Part shown: piece by piece, positions 7,742 through 14,748 of the stretch | Position numbering within the stretch: position 1 is the stretch's first letter | Layout: each line of letters opens with the position of its first letter | DNA from: Chloroflexota bacterium | Lineage (GTDB): Bacteria; Chloroflexota; Dehalococcoidia; SZUA-161 | Assembly (NCBI GenBank): GCA_016865955.1 | Contig: VGNW01000012.1 | Coordinates: forward strand, 1 to 22,522 | Reading direction: 5' to 3' | DNA: 22,522 bases | Position numbers and translations under genes: made by a program | The notes under the pieces: model-generated | Told to the model about the DNA's origin: nothing | Seen by the model: the letters and a program-made list of their open reading frames with translations, nothing else | The model's database searches: none

Positions 7742-7834
7742 TTGAAGGTCCTGGTTGCGTACATGTCGCAGACAGGGAATACCAGGAAGGTTGCTGAGGC
7801 CATCTTTGAGGAGATCCATGCCGAAAAGGACTAG
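7742..7834 (+). pseudogene. Flavodoxin, N-terminal remnant only
   Basis: AAGGAGG at 7728-7734 precedes a TTG start and a 30-codon frame. It encodes the first beta-strand, the FMN phosphate loop SQTGNTRK and the first helix of a flavodoxin, then stops at TAG 7832. Flavodoxins are about 140-170 residues. None of the three forward frames after the stop continues the fold, and the bases to 8032 are AT-rich without coding character. This is a truncated gene with an intact translation start, left by a deletion or recombination near 7830, not a point frameshift. Flavodoxin would have been a third candidate electron carrier in this cluster. Confidence 0.75.
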
Positions 7835-8032
7835 TTTCTGATATTGCAGACAACCGATGCAAATAGTCCTGCTATTAGCCAACTTACTTACATGCATACA
7901 TCGGAATCTTTGTCCAGTCATGTGTACGATTCTTTAATACCGTTTAGCTTTTAGATTAAATAGGGATTATTATTACACTATAATATCGAGAGCATTATTT
8001 TAAGGAGCATAAGGTTTATAAGAGGTTCCAAG

Positions 8033-8842
8033 TTATACTTGTGTAAGGAAATCAATCACTGACTGATTAAAGAGTGTGCCATTTTCTAGGTTGGGAAGAT
8101 GGGCGGCATTATTGATTTCCAGTCTTTTAGCACCAGGTATCCTGTCTGCAACTAACTGCGAGATGGCCAGCATATCCGACAAATCCTCATCTCCAATCAT
8201 CACAAGAGTCGGGACATGTATTTCATTTAGTCGAGAAATAACATTAAATCCTGGACTTGTTTCTGGGTATTTATCAACAACTGAATAGTAGTTATCCAAT
8301 ATCATCTCACGCACTAGTGAAATCACGTCTAAAGAGACGGTATCCCGTTTTCTTTTTAGTCCGACAACCCAGATATCTATTAGAAGGTCAGCTACTTCTT
8401 GACGTTTGCCATCGGCAATAAGCTCTTCAAGAATAGCGTCTTTCTCCAAGGTTTCTACATCTTGATATTCATACCCATTAAGCCCAGGTGAAACAAGAAT
8501 CAAGCGATTAACAGCTTCAGGATGTGCAATTACCAATTCAATTGCAACCTTCCCACCCAGAGAGCATCCCACGATATTTACGTTCTTTAATTTCAGGTTT
8601 TGGATGAAGTAGAACATATCTTCAAAATGGCTGAATGGCTCACTAGGAGCAGGAGATTTCCCATAACCGCGGAAGTCGGGTATGATAACTTGAAAATACC
8701 TTGAAAGCTTACGGCACTGTTCTGCCCACATACGATGGTCCGCAAGACCGGAATGAAGCAACAAAAGTGGTTTTCCAGTTCCCTTCATTTCAAAATATAG
8801 CTTAGTATTTTGTATTTTGGCAAAGCCTGTCTTTATCTGCAT
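8033..8842 (-). CDS. Alpha/beta-fold hydrolase
   Basis: A 269-residue serine hydrolase of the alpha/beta fold (MhpC/PcaD-like group, which cleave C-C bonds, esters or lactones). The oxyanion segment is LLLHSG at about 27-32, the nucleophile elbow is GCSLGG with S94, the acid is probably D220 in GDED, and the histidine is H248 in NAAHLP. There is no signal peptide, so it is cytoplasmic. It is noticeably AT-rich against the genes on its right, and is transcribed away from the Lon-like gene and towards the flavodoxin stub. AAGGG about 10 bases before ATG 8842 supports the start. It might act on a product of the catabolic cluster, but nothing in the sequence fixes the substrate; opposite orientation and a separate promoter argue for independent control. 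Confidence 0.9.
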   Translation of the reverse strand: MQIKTGFAKIQNTKLYFEMKGTGKPLLLLHSGLADHRMWAEQCRKLSRYFQVIIPDFRGYGKSPAPSEPFSHFEDMFYFIQNLKLKNVNIVGCSLGGKVAIELVIAHPEAVNRLILVSPGLNGYEYQDVETLEKDAILEELIADGKRQEVADLLIDIWVVGLKRKRDTVSLDVISLVREMILDNYYSVVDKYPETSPGFNVISRLNEIHVPTLVMIGDEDLSDMLAISQLVADRIPGAKRLEINNAAHLPNLENGTLFNQSVIDFLTQV

Positions 8843-8879
8843 CTTGGTACAACCCTTAGGAATGAATCAAAGTCTTCAG

Positions 8880-8909
8880 ATTATATCCTTATACCATTAT
8901 GCGCATCAA
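8880..8909 (-). promoter_or_regulatory. Probable promoter of the alpha/beta hydrolase
   Basis: On the minus strand TTGATG (8904-8909) and TATAAT (8880-8885) are 18 bases apart, giving a leader of roughly 30 bases before ATG 8842. The -10 is perfect and the -35 partial. Confidence 0.45.
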
Positions 8910-9109
8910 GTTTAAAGTGGGAAAAAACGAAAGGGAGTCCTTCCATACCACTCCACTGAATCAAGTTTCATAGAAGCTAGAACCGACATACCCCTTTTAG
9001 ACAACCGCTTTTATCAACACCCTGCCAGTGTCACTTGCCCGTCTTTACCATAAGGACACAGTGCATCGTACCCATACAATGATTTCCGGGCGAAATCCGC
9101 AACATTATG

Positions 9110-9118
9110 TGCTATACT
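9110..9118 (+). promoter_or_regulatory. Extended -10 promoter of the Lon-like protease
   Basis: TGC followed by TATACT (9113-9118) is an extended -10 element. No good -35 is visible at 16-18 bases, as is usual for extended -10 promoters. The leader would be about 50 bases, ending with GGAGG at 9168-9172 and ATG 9178. Confidence 0.5.
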
Positions 9119-9177
9119 AACGTGAACGTTTTTTGCACGGAGATATTTAAGTCCGTTTTATCTGTTCGGAGGTCATC

Positions 9178-11607
9178 ATGGCAAGGAAGTTGAAGGCTGA
9201 ACAAGTGAGAAAGGTCTGCGACCCGAATAGCCTGGGCTTTGAAAGCACCGAAAAACTCGAACCCGTGCAGACTATCATCGGGCAGAGCCGGGCGCTTCAG
9301 GCTATCCAGTTCGGCCTGGGCATACCGAATTTCGGCTTCAATATCTATGCCGCCGGGCTGCCGGGCACAGGCAAACGCACAGCCATCGTAGCTTTCCTCG
9401 AACGCATAGCCAGGGATAAGGAGGTGCCGCCCGACTGGTGCTACGTGCACAACTTCCAGGACGCCTACAGACCCAGGGCGCTCAGGCTCAAAGCCGGCAC
9501 GGGCGTTCAGTTTCAAAAGGACATGAAGAAGTTCATCGAGAGCGCTCAGTCGGAGGTGCGCAAAGCTTTCGAAAGCGAGGACTACGGCAAAAGACGTGAC
9601 GCCACTGCCCACGCTTTCAACGAAAAGAGGGAAAAGCTGTTCAACCAGCTTAACCAGATGGCGCACGATAAGGGCTTCGCCATCCAGATGTCCCCTATGG
9701 GACTGCTTCTCATACCCATTGTCAACGGCAAGCCCCTTTCGGAGCAGGAGATGCTGGCGCTCGTCCCTCAGCAGAAGGAGGAGCTTGCCAAAAAGCGCGA
9801 GCAGATTCAGGACCAGATTAAAGAGGCAATGGCGCAGATGAGAAACTGGGACCGCGAGGGCGGCGAGCAGATTGAGAAGATGGACGAGGAGGTGGTCAAG
9901 TTTGTCCTCGATGCCCCCATCGAAGAGCTTGCTAAAAAATACGGGGAGAATCCCGATGTCTCTGGATATCTGAAAGATATCGAGAAGGACATCATCGAGA
10001 ATATGAACCTCTTCCGCTCCCCATCGGAGCCCGACCCCGCCAATCCCTTCGCCCGCATGGCTGCCATCCAGACCCTCAGAAAGTACGAGGTCAATGTCCT
10101 GGTAGATAACTCGCACCTCAAAGGCGCTCCCGTCATCATCGAGACGAATCCCACGTTCAATAACCTGGTCGGTCGTCTTGAAAAGGAGGCGTACTTCGGC
10201 GCCGTGTCCGCCGACTTCACCATGATTCGCCCCGGCTCCCTGCACAAAGCCAACGGCGGCTACATTGTGCTCAGGATAGACGATGTGCTGCGCAACCTGC
10301 TGTCGTGGGACATAATCAAACGCTCCCTCAGAGAGAAGAAGATAATCATCGAAGACCTGGCGGAGCGGTTCGGCTTCCTCAGCATGAAAAGCATCCTGCC
10401 CGAGCCTGTCCCTCTGAATATCAAGGTCATCATCATCGGCGAAAACATGTATTACCACACGCTTTACAGCCTCGACCGCGAGTTCGCCGAGCTGTTCAAG
10501 GTCAAAGCCGATTTCGATAGCAGGATGGACTTAAACAAAGAGAACCTGAAACAATACAACAGTACGCTCTGCGCCGTCTGCGGCAAAGAGAGCCTGCGCC
10601 ATCTGGACAAGAAGGCTGTAGCCAAGATTATCGAACACAGCTCCCGCCTCGCCGAGGACCAGCGCAAGCTGTCCACCAGATTCGCCGAGATAGCGGACAT
10701 CATAAGAGAAGCCAACTACTGGGCGAGCAGCGATGGCGCAAAGCTGATAAGCGGCGAGCATGTTTCCAAAGCAATCGAGCAGAAGGTTTACCGCTCCAAT
10801 CTGATATACGAGCGCATCAGGGAGATGATAGAGCGCGATGTCCTCAAGATAGATACCAGAGGGAAAGTCGTGGGGCAGGTGAACGGACTCTCGGTAATCG
10901 CCTTCGGCGACCTCTACTTCGGCAGGCCCAACCGCATCACCGCCAGCATCGCCTCCGGCCGCGAGGGAGTGGTGGACATCGAGCGGGAAGCCAAGCTGGG
11001 CGGCCCCATTCACACCAAGGGCGTGCTCATACTCAGCGGCGTGATGGCGGAACGCTATGCCGCCACAGCACCGCTTTCACTCTCTGCACGACTGGTCTTC
11101 GAGCAGAGCTACGAAGAGGTGGAAGGCGACAGTGCCTCGACCACAGAGCTGTATGCCCTGCTCTCGGCTCTGGCGAACGTGCCTATCAAGCAGGGCATCG
11201 CCGCCACCGGCTCCATCAACCAGAAGGGCGAGGTTCAGGCAATCGGCGGCGTGAACCAGAAGATAGAGGGCTTTTACGATGTATGCAAAGCCAAGGGCCT
11301 GACCGGCGACCAGGGCGTGATAATCCCCGGGAGCAACGTGCAGAACCTCATGCTCCGCGAAGATGTGGTGGAGGCGATAAAGAAAGGCAAATTCACCGTT
11401 TACAGCGTCAAGAATGTGGACGAGGGCATAGAGATACTCACCGGCATCAAAGCGGGCAAGCGGCTCAAGAGCGGCAAGTTCCCCAGGGGCTCAATCAACG
11501 GCATGGTTCAGGACCGCCTGGAGCAACTTGCCAAAGGTCTGAAAGAATTCGAGAAGAAGCCCGAGGAAAAGAAGAAGCCGGGCAACAAGAACAACAATTC
11601 CTCATAA
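9178..11607 (+). CDS. Lon-like AAA+ ATP-dependent protease (LonB/LonC/YcbZ type)
   Basis: A cytosolic ATPase-protease of the Lon-related group, 809 residues. The N-terminal AAA part carries Walker A GLPGTGKRT at 60-68. A long charged helical insertion (about 125-290) interrupts the AAA module, which resumes with a Walker B-like stretch GGYIVLRIDDVL near 360. The C-terminal protease domain has nucleophile S652 in GDSAS and lysine K695 in GGVNQK; their 43-residue spacing equals that of Ser679 and Lys722 in E. coli Lon, so the dyad is intact. The extreme C-terminus is a Lys/Asn/Glu-rich tail. There is no transmembrane segment, so it is not the membrane-anchored archaeal LonB. It is monocistronic, with its own promoter and a double hairpin downstream. 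Likely role: degradation of damaged or regulatory proteins. Confidence 0.95.
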   Translation: MARKLKAEQVRKVCDPNSLGFESTEKLEPVQTIIGQSRALQAIQFGLGIPNFGFNIYAAGLPGTGKRTAIVAFLERIARDKEVPPDWCYVHNFQDAYRPRALRLKAGTGVQFQKDMKKFIESAQSEVRKAFESEDYGKRRDATAHAFNEKREKLFNQLNQMAHDKGFAIQMSPMGLLLIPIVNGKPLSEQEMLALVPQQKEELAKKREQIQDQIKEAMAQMRNWDREGGEQIEKMDEEVVKFVLDAPIEELAKKYGENPDVSGYLKDIEKDIIENMNLFRSPSEPDPANPFARMAAIQTLRKYEVNVLVDNSHLKGAPVIIETNPTFNNLVGRLEKEAYFGAVSADFTMIRPGSLHKANGGYIVLRIDDVLRNLLSWDIIKRSLREKKIIIEDLAERFGFLSMKSILPEPVPLNIKVIIIGENMYYHTLYSLDREFAELFKVKADFDSRMDLNKENLKQYNSTLCAVCGKESLRHLDKKAVAKIIEHSSRLAEDQRKLSTRFAEIADIIREANYWASSDGAKLISGEHVSKAIEQKVYRSNLIYERIREMIERDVLKIDTRGKVVGQVNGLSVIAFGDLYFGRPNRITASIASGREGVVDIEREAKLGGPIHTKGVLILSGVMAERYAATAPLSLSARLVFEQSYEEVEGDSASTTELYALLSALANVPIKQGIAATGSINQKGEVQAIGGVNQKIEGFYDVCKAKGLTGDQGVIIPGSNVQNLMLREDVVEAIKKGKFTVYSVKNVDEGIEILTGIKAGKRLKSGKFPRGSINGMVQDRLEQLAKGLKEFEKKPEEKKKPGNKNNNSS

Positions 11608-11611
11608 CAGA

Positions 11612-11683
11612 CAAGGGACTTAAGCCCCTTGTTAAGTCCGCGAGTCGTAGGGGCACAGCGCGCTGTGCCCTTATACATTTTCA
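11612..11683 (+). terminator. Tandem hairpins (terminator) after the Lon-like gene
   Basis: The first hairpin has arms 11616-11623 (ggacttaa) and 11632-11639. The second has arms 11651-11658 (gggcacag) and 11663-11670 around CGCG, extendable by three pairs including a G-T, followed by TTATACATTTT. The second has the form of an intrinsic terminator. Confidence 0.65.
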
Positions 11684-11707
11684 TCGAAGGTGCAAACGCA
11701 TTATAAT
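11678..11707 (+). promoter_or_regulatory. Possible promoter of the transglutaminase-like gene
   Basis: A perfect TATAAT lies at 11702-11707, with a partial -35 TTTTCA at 11678-11683, 18 bases upstream. It lies just after the Lon terminator. Confidence 0.45.
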
Positions 11708-11751
11708 GGTCTGGGCGAACTACCGAGAAGCGGCGTTACGGAGGAGGCATT

Positions 11752-12375
11752 TTGGACAAGTATCTCAAGGCGACAGCCACTTTCGACTCCGACAATGAAG
11801 CCATAAAGCAGAAGGCGAAGCAACTGGCACAGGGAAAGAACGATGATATAGAAAAAGCAAAAGCTCTCTTTTACTTTGCGAGAGACGAGATTTCTTATAA
11901 CCTATATACCCCGAAACACATGCCGGAGCATTTCAAAGCCAGCGTTACGCTGGCCAGAGGCACAGGGTACTGCGTCCAAAAAGCCGTGCTGCTGATTACT
12001 CTGGCTCGCGCTGCCGGCATACCGGCGCGGTTATGCTGCGCCAAAATAAGAAATCACCTCGTGCCGCCCAAGGTACTGGAGAGGCTTAAAACAGATATAT
12101 TCCCCTGGCACGGCTATGCCGAGTTATATCTCGAAGGAAAGTGGATTAAGGCAACATCTGCCTTCGACATCGTGATGTGTCAGGAACGCAGGCTTATTCC
12201 GGTTGAGTTCGACGGACGCCATGATGCCAGGTTCCCCGATAAGAATCTGGACGGCAAGCCCCACATAGAGTATTTACTTGACCGGGGTATTTTCGATGAT
12301 ATACCTCTCGACGAAATCCGCAAGGCGCTGATAGAGAGAAACCTGCTCGACCCGAAGGAGCTCTTCGGTAAATGA
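11752..12375 (+). CDS. Transglutaminase-like domain protein
   Basis: A 207-residue protein built mainly of a transglutaminase-like (papain-fold) domain. The likely Cys-His-Asp triad is C74 in GTGYCVQKA, H120 in PWHGYAELYLEG and D139 in SAFD, with the usual W just after the His strand (KWIKAT). Prokaryotic members are mostly cysteine peptidases or amidases acting on peptides, not true cross-linkers. No signal peptide or membrane helix is seen, so it is probably cytoplasmic. The start is TTG 11752 with GGAGG at 11743-11747, 4 bases away, which is close but the only good site. It stands alone between the Lon terminator and a convergent methyltransferase gene. Substrate unknown. Confidence 0.85.
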   Translation: MDKYLKATATFDSDNEAIKQKAKQLAQGKNDDIEKAKALFYFARDEISYNLYTPKHMPEHFKASVTLARGTGYCVQKAVLLITLARAAGIPARLCCAKIRNHLVPPKVLERLKTDIFPWHGYAELYLEGKWIKATSAFDIVMCQERRLIPVEFDGRHDARFPDKNLDGKPHIEYLLDRGIFDDIPLDEIRKALIERNLLDPKELFGK

Positions 12376-12421
12376 ACGGGGCAATCACTTAATCGGTGAA
12401 AGCATACGGGCGCAACCCTTA

Positions 12422-13093
12422 CTATTGCTTCCTCATGATGAAGCACGTCGAATGGTACTGCTCCGGCGTCACCTTAAACATATCGATTTCACGCTGGTTC
12501 CGGTCGATCAGGGCAAGCAATTCGGGGTCATTGGCACACTGAGGACGCATCTCATCGATGAGCTTCTGCAGAGGAACGCAGTACTCGTTCCACCAGACAT
12601 CCTGGTCCAGTATAAAATAGTCGATTAAATCATAGCCGCAAGAGGATATCTTTCTCAGCTTCTCCTGTAAATTTCCAGTTTCATCATGTACTACAAGGAA
12701 GCCGTTTGGTTTGAGGAACCTTGCCCAATCGCGGAGGCCCTTTTCGAAGCCAACTACATATATCGAGCCCTCGGACCAGATTATATCAAAGCTCTGCTCC
12801 GGGAAATCCATATCCACCATTGAGCGCCTTAGAGTCCTCATCCGGTGCGAAAGCCCCGCTTTTTTTATCTTAGCATCGAATCTGGCGAGAGCACGTTCAT
12901 CGATATCGAGAGCTACTATCCGTCCATCGCATAATTTAGCCAGTTCCATGGTGGAGACGCCGGAGCCGCACCCCACATCGAGGATAGCAGGTCTATCTAT
13001 TCTGGGAAGCAGTTTAAATGCCTTCTTCGTAAATTTGCAGAGGCGCGCTCTTACAAGGTCTTTCCCGGACTCGAATTTCTCCAGTGTCGTCAT
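12422..13093 (-). CDS. Class I SAM-dependent methyltransferase
   Basis: A 223-residue Rossmann-fold methyltransferase. Motif I is ILDVGCGSGVST at about 37-48, the acidic residue after beta 2 is D63 or D65 in ALDIDERAL, motif II-like FDIIWSEGSIYVVGF follows at about 102-116, and the post-motif strand is FLKPNGFLVVHDE. The C-terminal third is unusual, rich in aromatic and acidic residues (DVWWNEYC), and probably forms the substrate lid. There is no membrane segment. It is divergent from the DUF134 operon, with 161 bases between the starts, and convergent with the transglutaminase-like gene. A shared regulatory region with the DUF134 operon is possible, since a TGAGTTA heptamer lies 45 bases upstream of this start. 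Substrate unknown. Confidence 0.9.
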   Translation of the reverse strand: MTTLEKFESGKDLVRARLCKFTKKAFKLLPRIDRPAILDVGCGSGVSTMELAKLCDGRIVALDIDERALARFDAKIKKAGLSHRMRTLRRSMVDMDFPEQSFDIIWSEGSIYVVGFEKGLRDWARFLKPNGFLVVHDETGNLQEKLRKISSCGYDLIDYFILDQDVWWNEYCVPLQKLIDEMRPQCANDPELLALIDRNQREIDMFKVTPEQYHSTCFIMRKQ

Positions 13094-13137
13094 CAGACAT
13101 CAGCCCCTTTATAATTCTTGAGAAAGTTGAATCTCAC

Positions 13138-13239
13138 TGAGTTAACCAAGACAGCGCTTCGAGTATTTTAACCTTGACATGCCTACATATCAATGCTATA
13201 TTAGTTATGGACGTATGTTCATAACTCAATCGTAACTCA
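13138..13239. promoter_or_regulatory. Repeated TAACTCA heptamer (putative operator) at the DUF134 operon promoter
   Basis: TGAGTTA at 13138-13144 is the complement of TAACTCA, which occurs at 13222-13228 and 13233-13239 (11 bases apart, about one helical turn). A near match, TTAGTTA at 13201-13207, forms with the first TAACT an inverted pair, AGTTATG and CATAACT, at 13203-13226. The sites straddle the start point of transcription. DUF134 proteins carry a sigma-region-4-like HTH, so autoregulation is plausible. Confidence 0.5.
13174..13202 (+). promoter_or_regulatory. Sigma70-type promoter of the DUF134-NifX-Mrp operon
   Basis: A perfect TTGACA at 13174-13179 and TATATT at 13197-13202 are separated by exactly 17 bases, about 50 bases before ATG 13255. 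The transcript would start near 13209, inside the inverted AGTTATG/CATAACT pair. Confidence 0.8.
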
Positions 13240-13254
13240 GGGAGATTACAGCGT

Positions 13255-13788
13255 ATGCCCAGACCGATTAAGTGGCGACGGGTCGACTTCGTACCCCAGA
13301 TAACCTTCTTCAAACCAGCGGGAATTCCTCTGCATGCCCTGGAAGAGGTGCGCCTCTCCGTCGAGGAGGCAGAGGCAATCCGTCTGAAGGATTTGGAAGG
13401 TCTGGAACAGGAGGAATGCGCCCAGAAGATGAATATCTCCCGTCCCACCTTCCATCGAGTACTGGAGTCCGCACGCAAGAAACTGGCGGATGCGCTGCTC
13501 AACGGCAAGGCTATCCGTATCGAGGGGGGCAACTTTGAGATGGCGATGCGCCGCTTCAGGTGCGTCAAACGGGGCCATGAATGGGATGTGCCTTTCGAGG
13601 ATATGTTGACAGGCCCTCCGCCCACATGTCCCAAATGTCAGAGCCCTGACATTCAGCCCTCGCCCGGTTTCGGCATGAAACGTGGGGTGAACAAAGCGTC
13701 AGGAAGCATTGACGACAAATCCGCTTCTCATGTTGAACATAAATCAGGCGAACTTACATTACAATCCAGATGTTCAAGCAGCAATTAG
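13255..13788 (+). CDS. DUF134 family DNA-binding protein with C-terminal zinc-site-like extension
   Basis: The probable regulator of the operon it heads, 177 residues. It opens with the family signature MPRPIKWRRV; the HTH resembling sigma factor region 4 spans about 36-80 (EEAEAIRLKDLEGLEQEECA, then ISRPTFHRVLESARKKLADAL), and RIEGG at 88-92 normally closes the domain. Family members are often only about 100-120 residues. Here a further module follows, with C103, H108, C125 and C128 (CPKC), a likely zinc or Fe site that could sense metal or redox state, then a polar low-complexity tail from about 136. GGGAG at 13240-13244 precedes the ATG by 10 bases. DUF134 genes frequently neighbour NifX-family and Mrp-family genes, as here. 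Confidence 0.9.
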   Translation: MPRPIKWRRVDFVPQITFFKPAGIPLHALEEVRLSVEEAEAIRLKDLEGLEQEECAQKMNISRPTFHRVLESARKKLADALLNGKAIRIEGGNFEMAMRRFRCVKRGHEWDVPFEDMLTGPPPTCPKCQSPDIQPSPGFGMKRGVNKASGSIDDKSASHVEHKSGELTLQSRCSSSN

Positions 13789-13821
13789 GCGGTGATGTTT
13801 CCTCTCAATCAACTTAAGAAG

Positions 13822-13832
13822 TGAGTTATACT
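13822..13832 (+). promoter_or_regulatory. Operator-like heptamer overlapping a -10-like box before the MBL-fold gene
   Basis: TGAGTTA at 13822-13828 (complement of TAACTCA) overlaps TATACT at 13827-13832. No convincing -35 is seen. It may be an internal promoter with a repressor site, in the 72-base gap between genes one and two of the operon. Confidence 0.35.
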
Positions 13833-13860
13833 CAGAAAAAACTGCTACCGGAGGTAATAG

Positions 13861-14691
13861 ATGGCTGTGCACATTACCACTCTCAGCGAGAACACCGCTC
13901 AGTTTGGCTTTCTTGGCGAATGGGGCCTGAGCATCCTGGTGGAGACAGAGAGCGCCAGAGTGCTGCTCGATACTGGCTTAAGCATATCGGCTGTGTACAA
14001 CGCCGACCTTATGGGTATCGACTTCTCCACCATCGATGCCATTGTGCTCAGCCACGCTCACGGAGACCACACCGGCGGTTTGCGGGATGTACTGAGGCGC
14101 GTGAGGAAGCAGGTGCCGGTCATAGCCCATCCCGACATCTGGATACCTAAATACGTCGTCTTCGGTGAGATGAGCCGCTATGCCGGGATGCCCTATATGA
14201 AAGAAGACCTCGAAAGCCTCGGCGCCGTGTTCAACCTTACGAGGAAGCCCTTCAAGATAAGCGACGACATAATGACCACCGGCGAAATTGAGATGACTAC
14301 AGACTACGAGACCATCGACGACAGGCTATTTGTGAAGAAGGGCAACAAGATGATACCCGACTTGCTTGCAGACGACCTTGCACTCATAGTGAAGACAGAT
14401 GAGGGCCTGCTTCTGATTACCGGGTGTGCGCACCGCGGCATCATCAATACGGTCAGGCAGGTGCAGAAGCTCACGGGAGGAGAATACATACACACCATTA
14501 TCGGCGGCACGCATCTGATGGTGGCTTCACCGGAGCGCGTTGAGAAGACTGCTCGCGAGCTGAAGGAGCTGGGCTTACAGAGGCTGGGCGTATCTCATTG
14601 CACCGGCTTCAACGCCTCTGCGGCTCTGGCAAAGGAGTTCAGCGAGGTCTTTTTCCTGAATAATGCGGGTACACAAATAACCCTGGAATAG
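13861..14691 (+). CDS. Metallo-beta-lactamase-fold hydrolase (COG1237-like)
   Basis: A 276-residue metallo-hydrolase. The metal signature is SHAHGDHTGG with H65, H67, D69 and H70; further ligands are likely H191 in TGCAHRGI and H218 in GGTHL. This arrangement matches the group annotated after the archaeal methanopterin-pathway ribofuranosylaminobenzene phosphate synthase, a name that rarely reflects function in bacteria. GGAGGT at 13850-13855 is 5 bases before the ATG. There is no signal peptide. It sits as second gene of the DUF134/NifX/Mrp operon, a placement common in anaerobes, so a role in metal-cluster or cofactor handling is likelier than antibiotic hydrolysis. The true substrate is unknown. 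Confidence 0.92.
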   Translation: MAVHITTLSENTAQFGFLGEWGLSILVETESARVLLDTGLSISAVYNADLMGIDFSTIDAIVLSHAHGDHTGGLRDVLRRVRKQVPVIAHPDIWIPKYVVFGEMSRYAGMPYMKEDLESLGAVFNLTRKPFKISDDIMTTGEIEMTTDYETIDDRLFVKKGNKMIPDLLADDLALIVKTDEGLLLITGCAHRGIINTVRQVQKLTGGEYIHTIIGGTHLMVASPERVEKTARELKELGLQRLGVSHCTGFNASAALAKEFSEVFFLNNAGTQITLE

Positions 14692-14748
14692 AAAGCAAGT
14701 CTCAACCCGGAGTAATACTCGATTAAGCAAACCCACGAGGAGAATATA

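Larger units (their letters stand above)
8843..9177. other. 335-base divergent intergenic region
   Basis: Lies between the divergent hydrolase and Lon-like genes. It holds a candidate promoter for each gene near its own end. Between about 8,920 and 9,100 I see no gene, no RNA gene and no strong repeat; all frames are broken by stops. Base composition changes here from AT-richer on the left to GC-richer on the right. Confidence 0.7.

Noticed and set aside
8028..8041. Short palindrome CAAGT/ACTTG at the end of the hydrolase gene
   Set aside because: A 5-bp, AT-rich stem overlapping the stop codon without a T-run; not distinguishable from chance.
9112..10458. Long open frame (about 448 codons) on the minus strand opposite the Lon-like gene
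   Set aside because: It is the antisense of a well-supported protease with intact Walker A. GC-rich third positions of the real gene remove stops from the complementary frame, and the translated product is a repetitive Leu/Val/His/Asp-rich sequence with no family resemblance.
10531..11013. Minus-strand open frame of about 160 codons inside the Lon-like gene
   Set aside because: Antisense shadow of the protease domain for the same reason; no ribosome site or recognisable domain.
11283..11798. Plus-strand frame of about 171 codons crossing the end of the Lon-like gene
   Set aside because: Out of frame with the protease, very rich in Arg/Gln/Gly, and runs through the double hairpin and into the transglutaminase-like start. 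Not coding.
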